From contig CAUYUJ010016906.1 of the NCBI GenBank assembly GCA_963575745.1, positions 37,501-101,500 of the forward strand: 64,000 nt of DNA. The letters are read 5' to 3'. The stretch is from Prorocentrum cordatum. Taxonomy: Eukaryota > Sar > Dinophyceae > Prorocentrales > Prorocentraceae. This document shows positions 42,278-51,725 of this stretch, piece after piece. The position numbers and the translations under genes were made by a program. Under the pieces are notes generated by a model. That model was given only the letters and a program-made list of their open reading frames with translations. It was not told where the DNA came from and ran no database searches. Position 1 is the first letter of the stretch, and the number at the start of each line of letters is the position of its first letter.

Positions 42278-42760
42278 TTTGCATCAGTTTCACGAATGAA
42301 GGGGTGTGTGATTCAAAATTTTGTTTTCGCCTTAGCGTTGCGCGCACACGTTTTTCAATTTCTGCAACAACTTCACGAATGGTTCGGGGGTTCAAACTTT
42401 GATTCTCGCCTTAGCGCAGAACGCATTCGTCTTCAAAGTTTGCATCAGCTTCACGGTTGGAGCACCGGCAATTTTAAACATGTGATTCTCGCTTCTGCAC
42501 CGCCTACATTCCGTTCAAAAGCTTGCATTCGTTTCACCGATGGAATGGGGGGTGGTTCTCGCCTCAGTTCCGCGCACATTCGTCTCAAAGTTTGCAACAG
42601 TTTCACGCATGAAGGGCGATAATTGTTTTCCAATGTGTGGCTCTTACCGTAGCGCCGAGCACATTTGTCACCGAAGCTTGCAACTGGTTCACGGATGGCG
42701 TTGCGCCGCGCACATTCGTCATCACAATGCAACAGTTGGCGAGGTTGAAGATTGTTGTTA
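42278..42760 (+). repeat. Degenerate satellite, about 80-bp period
   Basis: The marker TTTGCATCAGTTTCACGAAT or a variant recurs at 42278, 42360, 42439, 42522, 42591, 42677 and about 42727. Between markers are TTCTCGCCTTAGCGC and GCGCACATTCGTCTCAAAG. The unit is the reverse complement of the 6.7-7.95-kb satellite. No gene. Confidence 0.8.
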
Positions 42761-43299
42761 TTCAGAATTATGTTCTCGCCTGAGACTTGGTTGAGCACCT
42801 ACCGTTGCTGGGATCCATGGCGGCATTGTGGCAACATGGAGTTCGCTAGTGACGTTCTCGCAGTGCATGGCCATAGAGGTAAATTCGTGCAACAGCTAAC
42901 GGGATGGGGGGGGCCATTCTTCGAATGGAGAGGATCTTTGGACATTTCGCTGAGTTGTATGATCATTGTTTTCCCTCGCGTTCCTGACTCCGCGCGCGGA
43001 GGATGCAAGGCAGTTCCTTCGCCAAAATGACAGGCCCAACCGTGATGTTTTTTTTCACGGGGGCAAGACTTCCGGTGAGCAGAGGGACTTGTAAGGTCGT
43101 ATGACGAGGGGGTTTTGGACGGGAGGGTGTGTTGCAGCATCGCTGATGTTTGTTGGGGTTTACTCTGGTCCTCCTCCTCTTCCCGTGACCCCACCAACCA
43201 AAGTCCACCAAACCGAGCTCTGGGCCTCCCCCCGGGGAGACCATCCTCTGGCCGGTGATTGTTTTGGTGGAGGTGTACAGGCCGAGGCCGAAGTTGAAC
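42761..43299. other. No gene seen
   Basis: Mixed sequence. A minus-strand frame of 321 codons (42799-43764) spans this stretch, TIR-3 and more, and is not supported. Confidence 0.45.
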
Positions 43300-43475
43300 T
43301 ACAGTCAACCCGCAGAGTAAGGATTGGCATCCTTCCCAAGGGTTCCCTTGCATCCTTCCCCTTCGGCCCATCCCTGGCCGCTTTCGATGGCCGCGCCCCG
43401 CTTGCATCGTGTCGACACAGCCTTCCAAGACCCATGCATTCTTACCGCGCATCCTTGTGATACGGGTTGGCTGTA
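43300..43475. mobile_element. TIR-3 mariner-like MITE, copy 1 (176 bp)
   Basis: The left end TACAGTCAACCCGCAGAGTA then AGGAT, and the right end ATCCTTGTGATACGGGTTGG then CTGTA, form terminal inverted repeats (TACAGYCAACCCG). The terminal TA could be the TA target duplication of Tc1/mariner elements. The interior shares GGCCGCGCCCCGCT and TTACCGCGCATCCTT with the copy at 47940, which has the same length. Confidence 0.8.
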
Positions 43476-43737
43476 ACACATTGTGAGCGTCTTCTTCTTC
43501 TTCTTCGGCGGTTTTGACATTTGCCGGAAGGGGGGAGGGCCTCGCTCCAGACCTCTGCGGAGTGCCACTGTTTGCAGCAGTGCGTCCTATAGGGGAGACC
43601 CCACCTCCTCGGAACAGGCGCCAAAAACAGCCAAGTGCTATTCCATGGGGGGGAGGGTGCGAGGGCCCGCGCCGATCGGCAAAACAAGGAATAAGAAAAC
43701 GATCAAGGTGTTTGGGTGTTTCGGCCCAAAGGATGAT
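43476..43737. other. No gene seen
   Basis: Short CTT run (43490-43506), then mixed sequence. Confidence 0.4.
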
Positions 43738-43918
43738 GTTCCAACCGACTGTAGCTTTCATCACCAGGAAGAAGTTCGAGCACCAAGAAAGTACCGAAAC
43801 TGGAGGGTTTTCGCGTGTCGGGCCCTAGGAGGCGATACTCGTTCGACACCGTTTCGATACCTTTTTGGGTGCTCGAAGTTATTTCTGGGACGTGGTCCTC
43901 CAGTACGATGGGAGCAAC
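43738..43918. mobile_element. TIR-8 element copy 1 (181 bp)
   Basis: The two halves pair imperfectly over about 65 bp (GTTCGAGCACCAAGAAAGTA against TACCTTTTTGGGTGCTCGAA). The interior GTGTCGGGCCCTAGGAGGCG is shared with 58654-58841. It ends six bases before TIR-7 copy 1 begins. Confidence 0.75.
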
Positions 43919-43923
43919 ATTTC

Positions 43924-44132
43924 TGGACGCCCGAAATGGGTAGGGAAAGAATGGGTACAATGCCCAACAGCAGTTCCTGTTCATTTTGAACAGGATTCGC
44001 TGTCCACGCCGCCGCGGCCTGTGTCCGTTCGAGACAGAGGGCCACCTGCCCAACAGCGGCCGCTGTTGGTTTGGGACAACACTTGCTGTTGGGCATTGTA
44101 CCCATTGTTTCGGTACCCATTTCGGGCGTCCA
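43924..44132. mobile_element. TIR-7 element copy 1 (209 bp, 49-bp arms)
   Basis: Terminal arms TGGACGCCCGAAATGGGTA ... CAATGCCCAACAGCA are inverted at the right end with only three mismatches in 49 positions. The interior holds TGTTCATTTTGAACAGGATT (palindromic) and CCCAACAGCGGCCGCTGTTG. No ORF. Confidence 0.85.
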
Positions 44133-44750
44133 AAAAAACCAAAGCTTCCCGGAACACACTCGGAGCGTCCCGGAACGCTCTCAGAGGCGGCCGCGGTGCC
44201 CGCCAGCAGGCCCCCCAAGGAGACCCCAGCACGCCCCCAGAGGCCCCCAAGAGGCACCTCGCTCTCCTCCTCCGCCTCCGCCTCCGCCTCCTCCTCCGCC
44301 TCCTCCTCCTCGACCCCGCACGGCCCTCCTCGATCCTCCTCCCCGATCCTCGATCCTCCCCGGTCCTCCCCGATCCTCCCCGATCCTCCACGACGAGGGG
44401 GGGGGGGGGGCGAGCACCCGACGCGGCGGCGGTCGGGCCGCGGCCGCCGCGGCAGGCGGCGGCCGCGGCTGGGCGTATTCGGAGGGGGGGGATTGGGGGG
44501 GGGGGGGCGGCCTCCATCGGGGGCGGAAAAGAGGGGGGTGATGACTAGGGGGGGGTGGATATCATGGCGGGGGCCATGATATTTCCCCAGATGTCATGGC
44601 GCCTCTTCTTGTTTCATTACGTCCCTGCCCCCCCCCGCTTGGCCGCGCACATGCCGCCGGTCATGATTTGCACCCCCCCCTCTTGAACACCCCCCTCTTG
44701 GCCGCTCCCGACTCCAGGACCTCCGGCTCTCCGAGATTCCCGATTTCCCT
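44133..44750. other. GC-rich, no gene
   Basis: CCTCCG/CCTCCT run at 44260-44315, GATCCTCC repeats at 44330-44390, and G-runs near 44398-44505. Frames are low-complexity. Confidence 0.6.
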
Positions 44751-44910
44751 TAAGTCGGGCCTTTCCCTCTACAGGAGGAATTTCCAAAAGCAGTCAAAAA
44801 ATAGTCGGGGGACGATGTCCCAGCCATGTGTAAACATGTTGTTGAAAATTTGTTTGGTATGTTTGATGTTTCGTCCAAAATCCCATTGTAGGAGGACGTG
44901 CCCGACCTAA
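44751..44910. mobile_element. TIR-1 element copy 4 (160 bp)
   Basis: Left TAAGTCGGGCCTTTCCCTCT then ACAGGAGGAAT. Core AGTCGGGGGACGATGT. Right TTGTAGGAGGACGTGCCCGA then CCTAA. Confidence 0.9.
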
Positions 44911-45299
44911 GTCTTCCCCTCGCCCGGATTTCTCCTCGTCTGCGTTTCGTCTTGGTGTTTCGATTTGGCGTTGTGATTCGATGTTTTCGGGGCAGGCACG
45001 GCCTTACCCATCGGCCACTTGAAGCGCCTTCCTGCTTCAATGATCGAGTGGCTTCGCCTTTCCCTCCCTCCTTAGGGGGCGGACGGAACCCAATCTACGT
45101 TCAACGCCTTCACGTCTCTACCTGCTTCTTCCAACCGACGGGTAGGATCTCGAGGGAGAGGGCTGCACGGCTACGACTCCGGTCCTCGTGGTGCTGCCTC
45201 GCGCGATCGGTGGCTGCAGGGGCCGGGCTGGCCTTGTCTCGGGGCCCTGGCCAGCGGCTTTGGTGCGCGGAGCATGGTATGTGCGCCCTCCTCCCAAGC
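44911..45299. other. No gene seen
   Basis: Mixed sequence without a recognisable domain. CCTCCTCCCAAGCG at about 45288 recurs at 45636. Confidence 0.4.
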
Positions 45300-45425
45300 G
45301 CGAGGTACAGTGAAGACCCATTCCAAGAAGCACCATACTTGCCTCCAGGGTGCCCTGGGCGTCTTGGGCTTCGATGGTTTTGCGATGGATGGCATGTGCA
45401 ACCTCCCAGGGCTCGTTTCGATCCC
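45300..45425 (+). repeat. Dispersed repeat REP-15, copy 2
   Basis: CTTGCCTCCAGGGTGCCCTG and TTGGGCTTCGATGGTTTTGC match 6905-7015. Confidence 0.6.
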
Positions 45426-45429
45426 TCCG

Positions 45430-45777
45430 ATTCGATTCGATCCGACTTCAATGGCTTCCGATTCCGATTCGATTTTGACTTGGGATTCCGATTTGGGCTC
45501 CGATTTCTCATTGGAGGCATACTAGCCTGCCGATGTCTACCGATTAAACTTTTCTCGACTCGGCTGCTGATTTCCGCCGATCTGATTCATTTCGATTGCC
45601 GATCCGACGTATCGCTTCGATGATGGGCTCTCCTGCCCTCCTCCCAAGCGCTATGTACAGTCGGGAGACGAAAAGATACTGATGCCGCTTCCTACCCTGT
45701 CCTCGTGTTCGCCTGCTTGGCCCTCGGGGGAGTCCCGCGTCAAGGGGTGCGGGTCGTACCCTCTGTCTCGGATGGGT
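45430..45777 (+). repeat. GATTCCGATT-type degenerate repeats, no gene
   Basis: TCGATTCGATCCGACTTC, TTCCGATTCCGATTCGATTT and similar 6-bp motifs fill 45425-45610. The remainder is mixed. Confidence 0.6.
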
Positions 45778-45959
45778 CTAGTCCTCCCAGATGGGGTCCG
45801 AGCAGATGGGGTCGGAGGATCGCGCCGCATCGCCGATGCATCGACGATGCGGCTCGATGCGGAGCCCGATTTTCTCCACGTTGGCGTCGCCGAGGCATCG
45901 CCGGTTCATCGCCGATGCGTCGGCGATGTATCGCCGAGGCCCCACCTAGGAGGCCTCCA
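45778..45959 (+). mobile_element. TIR-5 element copy 1
   Basis: Left ATGGGGTCGGAGGATCGC then GCATCGCCGATGCATCG. Right TCGGCGATGTATCGCCGAGG then CCCCACCTAGGAGGCCTCC. The centre AGCCCGATTTTCTCCACG is shared with the other copies. The right arm is shortened. Confidence 0.75.
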
Positions 45960-46121
45960 GCCCCGCCGCCGCCTCCAGTCGCGAGACTTCATCCTCAAGC
46001 TGATCCAGGTGGAGCCGGCGAAGCGCATGACGCCCCTGGAGGCGGCGGCTCGCCGGGAGCTCCGCCCCAGCCTCCGCCACCGTCGCCGCCTCAGGGATTC
46101 GGCGTGCGGTCCGTACCCTCG

Positions 46122-46235
46122 ATGCTGCCTCCTCCTCCTCCTCCTCCTCCTCCTCCTCCTCCTCCTCCTCCTCCTCCTCCTCCTCCTCCTCCTCCTCCTC
46201 CTCCTCCTCCTCCTCCTCCTCCTCCTCCTCCTCCC
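46122..46235 (+). repeat. CCT microsatellite, nearly pure
   Basis: About 37 uninterrupted CCT/CTC repeats. Confidence 0.98.
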
Positions 46236-46486
46236 TGCCCCCCAACTCTGGCCGACGGGGGGTGGGGGGGGCAGAGCAGGGACGGGAAGCTCGGCTGGCC
46301 GAGGCTCGATCTTTCTCTTCCCCTCTCTCCGCCCCCCCGTGGAGCCTTGGCGTGGGCAGGGATATGGACAAGACGTCGATCGCCTGTCGTCGTTGGTCGG
46401 CTCGAAGGCGGTTGACCTCACCCTCCACAGGGGCCTCACCTCGGTGCCCCCACCCAGCAGGGCAGAGGCGAGGGTGAAGCTGGGTC

Positions 46487-46575
46487 GCCAGAAGGTCGCC
46501 TGCCCAACAGCGGCCGCTGTCGATGCTGGACACGTGTGTCGGTGGGCACTGTGCAAGTGTTTGCTCGCACCCATA
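46487..46575. mobile_element. TIR-7 fragment (copy 3)
   Basis: TGCCCAACAGCGGCCGCTGT followed by GCTGGACACGTGTGTCGGTG matches the right half of the TIR-7 elements. Confidence 0.55.
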
Positions 46576-46597
46576 CCGCCATGGCGCCGAAATAGGG

Positions 46598-46777
46598 TTA
46601 AGTCGGGCACGCCCCTCTACAGGAGGAATATTCAAACATAGTAAAACAATAGTTTGTGGACGATGTTTTAATCATGTGTTAGCATGTGTTGTGTATGGTC
46701 TGAATATTTTTGTTCGTCCACAATCTGCCCGACCTAAAACTAGGACAGCTGAATGTAGGAGACATGCCCGACCTAAA
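46598..46777. mobile_element. TIR-1 element copy 5, duplicated right end
   Basis: Left TTAAGTCGGGCACGCCCCTC then TACAGGAGGAATATTC. Core GTTTGTGGACGATGTTT. The right end occurs twice: CTGCCCGACCTAAAACTAGG then ACAGCTGAATGTA, and ATGCCCGACCTAAAAATAGG then ACAGCTGAATGTA. The second follows the first after about 37 bp. Confidence 0.85.
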
Positions 46778-47939
46778 AATAGGACAGCTGAATGTATGTA
46801 GCTTTTCCGTCTAAGGAGGGCATGCCCGTCCAGTTCGGATTCTGAAGGGGCTCGGTGGTCCCTTGGGTCTGCCTGCGTCACCTCGCAGGTCTGCACGGAA
46901 GTCCGTTCCTTATAGGCTTCAGCAGAAGGAGGGGTAATTTTCGCAACGAGGGGCACCAGAGAGGGAACTCCTCCCAAACGGGGCTCGGCCGTTCTTCAGG
47001 AATGTATGGCTCGACCTCGGCAACAAGACGGGTTTCGTCTCTCGTTTAGGGCTCCTTCTCGCAGGGCCGTCGTTGCATCGGGCGTGCCAAACTCTCTGGC
47101 CTCCGGGGGCCGTCCTTGGGCCCCGTGCAAGGCGCATCCTCCACTCCTCCTCCTCCTCCTCCCCCTCCCCATCCCCCTCCTCCTCGGTCAGGAGACTGAT
47201 CCGTGGCGAAGGAGTCGAGACTTCTTGGCACCGCGGCGTGCAGTGGAGCCCGTCGCGGGTCCGGGAGGCCGGCCCCCAGAGGCGGAGATCGCGGCAGAGC
47301 GCCGAGAGATCCAGCAAGGCCACGGCGCAGGAGGGCCGGCTCTCCGGAGATCGGCTCTGCGGAGGCTCCTGGAAGCCATCACGAGGGTTTCGGGAAGGGG
47401 CTCGCAACCTGGGGTGCATCTCCTGGACGCTGAGGGCAGCATCGGCGCTGGCACATCCGTGGTCGAGAACTGGCCTAATTCGGCATCGTCGCCCTCGAGC
47501 GCCCTCGAGCGCCCTCGAGCGTCGCCGCGAGCACGTGGTCTACTCGTGTCCTACCCTACCCCCCCGCGAAAATGTGCTCTAAATTCGTGTCGCACCCATG
47601 TTTTTGGGTGTTTTGTTTGTTTTGTTTTTGCAACGCGTGCCCACACTAATGCCCTGCAATCGGGCCTAATCCTGGGCGCAATCTGGACCAGTCTGGCCCA
47701 ATGTCCCCCCGACTCGGGTTCAACACAACCGTTACCACGAAGACCTCCCGTGAGCTGCATCTCAGCAAAATTTGATGGAGGCCAGGTTGCTTCCATGAGG
47801 GGCAGCGATAGGGGGGGGGGGATATGCATAGGGGGGGGCGCATCGATCTCCAATCGCCCACTGATCGCGGATAGGGGATCTGATAGCACCACCCTGCCAA
47901 GGAACAGGCGGATTCGCTATCGGGGTCCTATCACCGATC
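46778..47939. other. No gene; CCT run and mixed sequence
   Basis: A CCT-rich stretch at 47138-47190, CCCTCGAGCG repeated three times near 47494-47520, and TTTTGTTTG at 47605. Plus-strand frames of 170-360 codons lack recognisable domains. Confidence 0.45.
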
Positions 47940-48115
47940 TACAGTCAGCCCGCACAGGAAGGATGGGCAACCTTCCAAAGTGTACCTTGCTTCCTTGCCT
48001 CATCGGTCCATCCTTGGCCACTTTCGTTGGCCGCGCCCCGCTCGAAAAGCTTCGAAATTGGCGTCCAATGCCTTTGCATCCTTACCGCGCATCCTTATGA
48101 TACGGGTCGACTGTA
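47940..48115. mobile_element. TIR-3 mariner-like MITE, copy 2 (176 bp)
   Basis: Left TACAGTCAGCCCGCACAGGA then AGGAT. Right ATCCTTATGATACGGGTCGA then CTGTA. It has the same length and order of motifs as 43300-43475. Confidence 0.8.
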
Positions 48116-48164
48116 TCGGCGATATGTCGCTGATTCCAGGTCGATGTTCCCCCCTGTGCAAGTC

Positions 48165-48302
48165 CCCTCCTTCGGCCACGCGCAGAGGTGGGGAGGGTGG
48201 AGGACTTCTTAGAAGCACCCCTGTTTCTTAGAAGGCGCGGGCCTTCTCTATACATGTAAGGCCGGCGCCTTCTAAGAAGCAGCCCCCTTCTGAGAAGCCT
48301 CC
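48165..48302. mobile_element. TIR-4 hairpin element copy 2
   Basis: GGCCACGCGCAGAGG then ACTTCTTAGAAGCACCCCTG and TTTCTTAGAAGGCGCGGGCC face AAGGCCGGCGCCTTCTAAGA then AGCAGCCCCCTTCTGAGAAG, around a TCTCTATACATGT loop. Confidence 0.8.
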
Positions 48303-48590
48303 CTCCCCCAGATTTGCTCCAACGGTTTATACATGGCAGGGTAATCGTGAACGGTTTGTCTGCTCTAGGCTGTCCTCATAGGATCGTTTCAGTTTTAGGT
48401 GAGCGTGCCGATCGCCGAGGATGCGGTGACATCAGCCCGGCCAGCCAGTCGAGCACGGTCGTTCTCTGTCGTGGACGGGTATACCCCCCCTTATGAGGGG
48501 AAACGGAAAGGGAAACGAAGCAACCATCTCCCCCACCCCCCTGCGCGCGCCGCCAATCCCCCCCCTATCGTCGCCCCTCCTTGGCATCGC
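48303..48590. other. No gene seen
   Basis: Mixed sequence between two inverted-repeat elements. Confidence 0.4.
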
Positions 48591-48708
48591 TCGGACGTGT
48601 GCATGTTTCTTTCGGCGAGGACCATCGAGGAGCATCCTTGATCATTTGGGGGAAAAACCACACACGAATCCAAAAAAACACAGGAAATGGACGTCCGAGC
48701 AATGGCGA
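48591..48708. mobile_element. TIR-6 element copy 2
   Basis: Left TTGGCATCGCTCGGACGTGT and right GGACGTCCGAGCAATGGCGA are inverted. GGCGAGGACCATCGAGG is shared with 31804-31932. Confidence 0.75.
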
Positions 48709-48857
48709 GCCTCCTCCCGGCTTCCCGGCGAACCCGGGGCCTCGGGGCACCCCGCCAGTCCTTGCTCTCAGGGCCCAGCTCGCCGCTCGGGTGGGCGCCG
48801 CGGGCCTACCCCGCGCCCCTCGGGCCCACCTGCGCCGGCGCCCGACGGTGCACTTCG

Positions 48858-49008
48858 GTCGGGCATGTCCCTCTGCAGGAGGCATCGCCAAGAAGGCTCA
48901 CAACAAATGTTTTGGAAACGATGTTCGACTACCATGTTTGAGCATGTTTGGAATTACTTTTAGGTTTTCTTCCACAATCCGCAAGTGGGAGGACATGCTC
49001 GACCTCAA
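48858..49008. mobile_element. TIR-1 element copy 6
   Basis: Left GTCGGGCATGTCCCTCTGCA then GGAGGCAT. Core GAAACGATGTT. Right CAAGTGGGAGGACATGCTCG then ACCT. Confidence 0.85.
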
Positions 49009-49087
49009 GGTACACCGCGATCCTCGAGCGAGCTCCGATCCTGGAGTCTCCTGACCTCTATCCGTTCCAGGTTTCTCGGAGGATGAA

Positions 49088-49239
49088 AACAGGTAGCCAT
49101 ACCGCTACCCTTCGCCCGGTTTCCCTGTTTGGGGGCCTTCTTGGAGGCCCTCGTCGCCACCGCTGGATTCGTCTCGAAATCCTGGTCAGAACGCACCTTG
49201 GTAGAGGTACGGGAGCAGCGGTATCGGTAATTTCCTGTT
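49088..49239. mobile_element. TIR-9 element copy 2 (152 bp)
   Basis: Left AACAGGTAGCCATACCGCTA and right CAGCGGTATCGGTAATTTCC then TGTT pair as inverted ends. The interior TCGTCGCCACCGCTGGATTC and TGGTCAGAACGCACCT are shared with the other copies. Confidence 0.75.
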
Positions 49240-49679
49240 GTTTTCCATCTCTTCGAGCTTCTGCCCTCGAGTCCGCCGTCCTCGATCTGCGGCCCTCGAT
49301 CCCAGATCTCGTGATACTATCGGGGCCTCGCAAAGGGGGGTGCCACAGGGGGGGGTAGTTCGGTCCGTTGGCACATCGAACCGCAGAACCACGATGCAAA
49401 AGAGGTCTCTGGCCGCCGCCGGAACCCGAGAGTTGTCGACAACCGGGGCGCGCGGGGGGGCATCGTTTCTTGGAAATTCGATGCACCCGCGGATGGAGCT
49501 CACCCCCCCTCAGGGTCCCCCCCTCCTCTGGTGGATCCCGATGCTAGCCTCGAGCCCTCTGGCCTCGACCCTCGATCCGTTTCAGCCCACCACCCTCGAG
49601 CCACGAGCCTCGCTGGACGATCGTGGACCCCAGCCTTCCACGACCCTCGAGCCCTCGCACCGTCCAGGGTGCGCCGTCT
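49240..49679. other. No gene seen
   Basis: CCTCGA-rich near 49560-49660, otherwise mixed. Confidence 0.45.
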
Positions 49680-49785
49680 GGTCGCCGCGCCGCCGCCGTA
49701 GCGCTCCCCATCGCCGCCGCCGTCGTCGTCGCCGCCGCCGCCGCCGGCGTCGCCGTCGTTGCCGCCGCCGCCGTCGCGGCAAGAA
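49680..49785 (+). repeat. GCC/GTC trinucleotide repeats
   Basis: CGCCGCCGTCGTCG-type imperfect repeats. Confidence 0.85.
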
Positions 49786-49789
49786 TCAG

Positions 49790-49955
49790 CCACGCGCAGA
49801 GGGGGATGGGGGGAGGGGGGAGGGCTTCTTAGAAGCACCCCTGCTTCTTAGAAGGCGCGGGCCTTGTCTATAGATGTAAGGCCGGCGCCTTCTAAGAAGC
49901 AGGGGTGCTTCTAAGAAGCCCTCCCCCCTCCCTCCACCCCCTTGTGCTCGCCGCC
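49790..49955. mobile_element. TIR-4 hairpin element copy 3, near-perfect 50-bp arms
   Basis: GGGCTTCTTAGAAGCACCCC then TGCTTCTTAGAAGGCGCGGG faces its complement with one mismatch in about 50 positions, around the loop GTCTATAGATGT. The outer flanks (CACGCGCAGAGGGGG against CCCCCTTGTGCTCG) extend the symmetry. As RNA it would make a very stable hairpin. Confidence 0.9.
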
Positions 49956-50122
49956 AAAAGAAGCGGGACGAAGGGCTCCTGCCAAGTTCCCGTCTCTCGG
50001 GGCCCCTCGCTGGGCCCCAGGGCCGTCGAGAAACTGCCCGGGGTGAGACCCAGTCTCGGGGAAAGGGTCGAGAGCTCCAGGGGTCCACGTCGCGAAAAAG
50101 TGACGCCGCCAGGGATCTGGGT
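49956..50122. mobile_element. TIR-2 superfamily, diverged copy 4
   Basis: GTCGAGAAACTGCCCGGGGT, CAGTCTCGGGGAAAGGGTCG and CGCGAAAAAGTGACG align with the right two thirds of TIR-2. It begins where TIR-4 copy 3 ends. Confidence 0.5.
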
Positions 50123-50123
50123 C

Positions 50124-50240
50124 GCTGTTGTCGTCGTCGTCACCGCCGTCGTCGCCGCCGCCGCCGTCGAGTCGTGGTGCCCGCCGTCGTCCTCCTCGTC
50201 GCCCTCGTCTTCGTCGTCGCCGCCGTCGCCCTCCTCCTCC
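50124..50240 (+). repeat. GTC/GCC trinucleotide repeats
   Basis: GTCGTCGTCGTC with GCC blocks, then a short CCTCCTCC. Confidence 0.85.
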
Positions 50241-50287
50241 TCCATTTTCGTTTTCCGCATGATTAAGCAGCTCCTTCGCAAGAGGAG

Positions 50288-50432
50288 CAGTCACCGCTAC
50301 TGCTGCCCTATCCTTGTTTTCTCTGCCTCGGGCCTCCCCTGGAGTGCCTCTGTAGCCACGGTTTGATTCGCCTCGGAATTGTGTTCCGAACGCACCCCTG
50401 GAGAGGACCTAGAAGTAGCGGTATCTCCGTGC
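50288..50432. mobile_element. TIR-9 element copy 3
   Basis: AGTCACCGCTACTGCTGCCC at the left and AAGTAGCGGTATC at the right, with GATTCGCCTCGGAA and CCGAACGCACCCC inside. Confidence 0.6.
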
Positions 50433-50726
50433 TCCCTCATTGTAATTCGCGTTTCGATTGCCCCCCACGCTAGAGCTGATTGCCTCTTCCGCGCCGCCAA
50501 CGAAAAAGTGTTCCAACACTGTTGACCTCCATCTTCGCGTACAGGGCGGAGGGAGATATGGGAAGTCAGGAGCAGTGGCCTCTTCAAGAAATTGGTTTCC
50601 TCACTCTCGAAGGCGAGGGGGTGAGGGCATAAACGCCCCCATCCCAACGTCTGGCACCGTCGACGCTTACATGATGGCCCTTCTTGGACCCAGCTGCCAA
50701 GGGCACTGGAGGGGAATTCCGCCAGT
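50433..50726. other. No gene seen
   Basis: Mixed sequence. Confidence 0.4.
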
Positions 50727-50915
50727 CGGCGGCAGGCCGGTGGGGGAAGTGAGAAGGGGCTGGCCTTCTCAGAAGGCTTGGAAGCCTTCAGAGACGTTTC
50801 CTAAGCCTTCCCCGAAGACACATAACATGTTTCAGCAGGCGCGAGGGTTTCTCAGACATCCCGCTGCCTTCTTAGAAGGCCTTGTCCTTGTCATGTCCTC
50901 CCTCGCTCGCCGCCG
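50727..50915. mobile_element. TIR-10 element copy 3 (189 bp)
   Basis: Left CGGCGGCAGGCCGGTGGGGG then AAGTGAGAAGG. Right AAGGCCTTGTCCTTGTCATG then CCTCGCTCGCCGCCG. CAGGCGCGAGGGTTTCTCAG is shared with 3316-3523. No spliced leader lies next to this copy. Confidence 0.7.
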
Positions 50916-51725
50916 ACCTAGCCTTGCTGCCTTCGGCGCAGGTGAGGGCTATCATTGAGGATCAAAGAAGCCCCCATGAAGGCGTGGCCTCACTGAGGCC
51001 CCCATCTTCGCATTAGGAATAATAGATCTGGGCAGCAGAGACCCCCTTATCCTTAATGTTTTTGGGGTCCTCCTAACTTGAGGGTCCCCCCCCTCCCCAG
51101 GGTTAGGGGTCCTTTGTTCGTTACTCAGGCTAGGAGGGCCGCTGGCCTGGCGGCGTTCTGGCCTGCGGCTTGTTTGCGAGCTCTCGGGACACCAACAAAA
51201 ACTCGGGCGCCAGCCGCAACGGGCCTCGCAGAAGAGTAAAGGAAAGGCGCGCGGCCGTGCCGCCGCTGTCCTGGACGAGTGTCGGGCCGAACGAAAGGGG
51301 CGGGGTAGGGAAAGGGGGGGGTACGAAATCTGCTGCATGCAGCTGGTTTCGGCCCCGCCGCAGGGCCCATTCCTTGATACATGGGCGCCTCCCGGCGCCG
51401 TGAGGCGCTGGGAAAATCAGCTACGTGAGCTGATTCTGTACCCTACTCTTTGCTATCCCCCCTTTCGTGCAGGGAGAACCAGATCATATCTGGAGCGTTC
51501 CAAAAAGGGCCTCGCCTTAGAGGATAGAAGAACTTGTCATCTCTTCCTCGGCGGAAGGCTGGCGGAAGGCGGCGGAAGCAAAGCGAGGCCAGCTCCGCCG
51601 GCAGAAGTCGACGGACGGTTGGCGGGAGGCGGCGGAAGTAACAGATGCGCCCCCAAGAGATGGCAACATTTTTGGGTTCAGGGTTTCCAGAATCGGTCAA
51701 GTGTAAGTAAGTTTTCCCCGACACA
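50916..51725. other. No gene; contains GGCGGAAGGC repeats
   Basis: GGCGGAAGGCGGCGGAAGCA and GGCGGGAGGCGGCGGAAGTA lie about 70 bp apart (51555, 51625). The remainder shows nothing recognisable. Confidence 0.5.

Noticed and set aside
42799-43764. 321-codon minus-strand ORF
   Set aside because: It runs through a TIR-3 element and an 11-base CTT run, has no domain and competes with other frames.
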